Assembly (NCBI GenBank): GCA_947460045.1
Contig: CANHGC010000101.1
Location: forward strand, 1 to 6,312
DNA: 6,312 bases
From: Bacteroidota bacterium
GTDB lineage: Bacteria; Bacteroidota; Bacteroidia; NS11-12g; UBA955
Reading direction: 5' to 3'
A program made the translations under genes and the position numbers. A model generated the notes under the pieces. It was not told the origin of the DNA. It searched no databases and saw nothing but the letters and a program-made list of their open reading frames with translations. This document shows, piece by piece, positions 5,788 through 6,312 of this stretch. Each line of letters opens with the position of its first letter. The first letter of the stretch is position 1.

Positions 5788-6300
5788 ATGAAAAAAACTA
5801 TTCTATTTATCGCCATGACAATGCTTGTGGCTTTGGGTTCAGTGGCGCACGCACAAAAAATCGCAACCATCAACACCGCTAAGGTGGTAGATACTTTGCC
5901 TCAGAAAGATTCAGCATTGGCACAATTGGCCAAGATTGAGCAAGGTTATGCCATGCGTTTGCAGGATTTGGAGTTGGAAATGCAGAACAAAGAGAAAGAT
6001 TATCAAGCCAAGTTGGCGATGAAGGCTTCTCCTGCGCAGTTGGAGTTGATCCAAAAGAGTTTCCAGCGTTTGCAACAAGAGGCTACAGAAACTCAGGAAG
6101 CATACAAGTCTGAGATTCAATCTGAGCAAGCCAAGTTGTACCAACCCATTTTGGATGCTGTGAAAAAGGCAACTGGTGAGGTGGCTAAGGCGAAGGGTTA
6201 TGCGCACGTGATCGACAATTCTACTGGATCTGTGGTTTGGAGCTTGAACGCTACGGACGATATCACAGGTGCGGTGATTGCTGCGATGTTGAAGAAATAA
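5788..6300 (+). CDS. Skp/OmpH-family periplasmic chaperone, short paralogue
   Basis: Second predicted periplasmic chaperone of the Skp/OmpH family, 170 residues and close to the family's usual size. It has a signal peptide (MKKTILFIAMTMLVALGSVAHA, cleavage about after residue 22), a first strand KIATINTAKVVDTLP, a long coiled-coil region rich in Gln, Glu, Lys and Leu (about 40-118), and a closing segment YQPILDAVKKATGEVAKAKGY then HVIDNSTGSVVWS. It has the same architecture as the upstream protein, but sequence similarity by eye is modest and it lacks the Pro/Asn tail, so the pair is an old duplication and not a recent one. There is no strong Shine-Dalgarno site; the start context is A-rich, as is usual for Bacteroidota. 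No separate promoter is evident in the 37-base gap. Only 12 bases follow its stop, so the next gene is not visible. Confidence 0.88.
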   Translation: MKKTILFIAMTMLVALGSVAHAQKIATINTAKVVDTLPQKDSALAQLAKIEQGYAMRLQDLELEMQNKEKDYQAKLAMKASPAQLELIQKSFQRLQQEATETQEAYKSEIQSEQAKLYQPILDAVKKATGEVAKAKGYAHVIDNSTGSVVWSLNATDDITGAVIAAMLKK

Positions 6301-6312
6301 TTGGATAACACC

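Overview
The window looks like chromosomal sequence from a member of the Bacteroidota (Bacteroidetes). Three things support this. The rpsF-rpsR-rplI order is joined to proteins with Bacteroidota-like sequence. There are two small tandem Skp/OmpH-like periplasmic chaperones. Promoter-like elements of the Bacteroidota form TAnnTTTG sit just upstream of several starts. Base composition is moderate (roughly mid-40s % GC by eye). No mobile element, tRNA, rRNA or CRISPR array is visible. Genus cannot be named from this sequence alone.

Left part (1-1198): a ribosomal protein operon encodes bS6, bS18 and bL9. rpsF and rpsR overlap by four bases (ATGA), and rpsR and rplI are 15 bases apart. rpsR and rplI carry strong Shine-Dalgarno sequences, which is notable because Bacteroidota seldom use them. 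The operon ends at a 28-bp perfect palindrome followed by a T tract, a clear intrinsic terminator. A promoter-like element for the next gene starts a few bases after the T tract.

Middle part (1199-4551): a 787-residue RND/MMPL-type membrane transporter on + converges, with only 5 bp between stops, on a minus-strand LuxE-like adenylate-forming protein (327 aa).

Right part (4508-6312): a small predicted lipoprotein of unknown function on + overlaps the 5' end of the LuxE-like gene by 44 bp in a divergent arrangement. Each gene's candidate -7 element lies inside or against the other gene's coding sequence. It is followed by two tandem secreted Skp/OmpH-family proteins, probably co-transcribed, which would escort outer-membrane proteins through the periplasm.

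Overall this is mostly core genome: translation, envelope transport and outer-membrane biogenesis. I see no convincing new multi-gene system. The points most worth checking are the interlocked divergent promoters at 4491-4589, the near-leaderless starts, the Shine-Dalgarno sequence written into the acidic tail of bS6, and the orphan LuxE-like enzyme.
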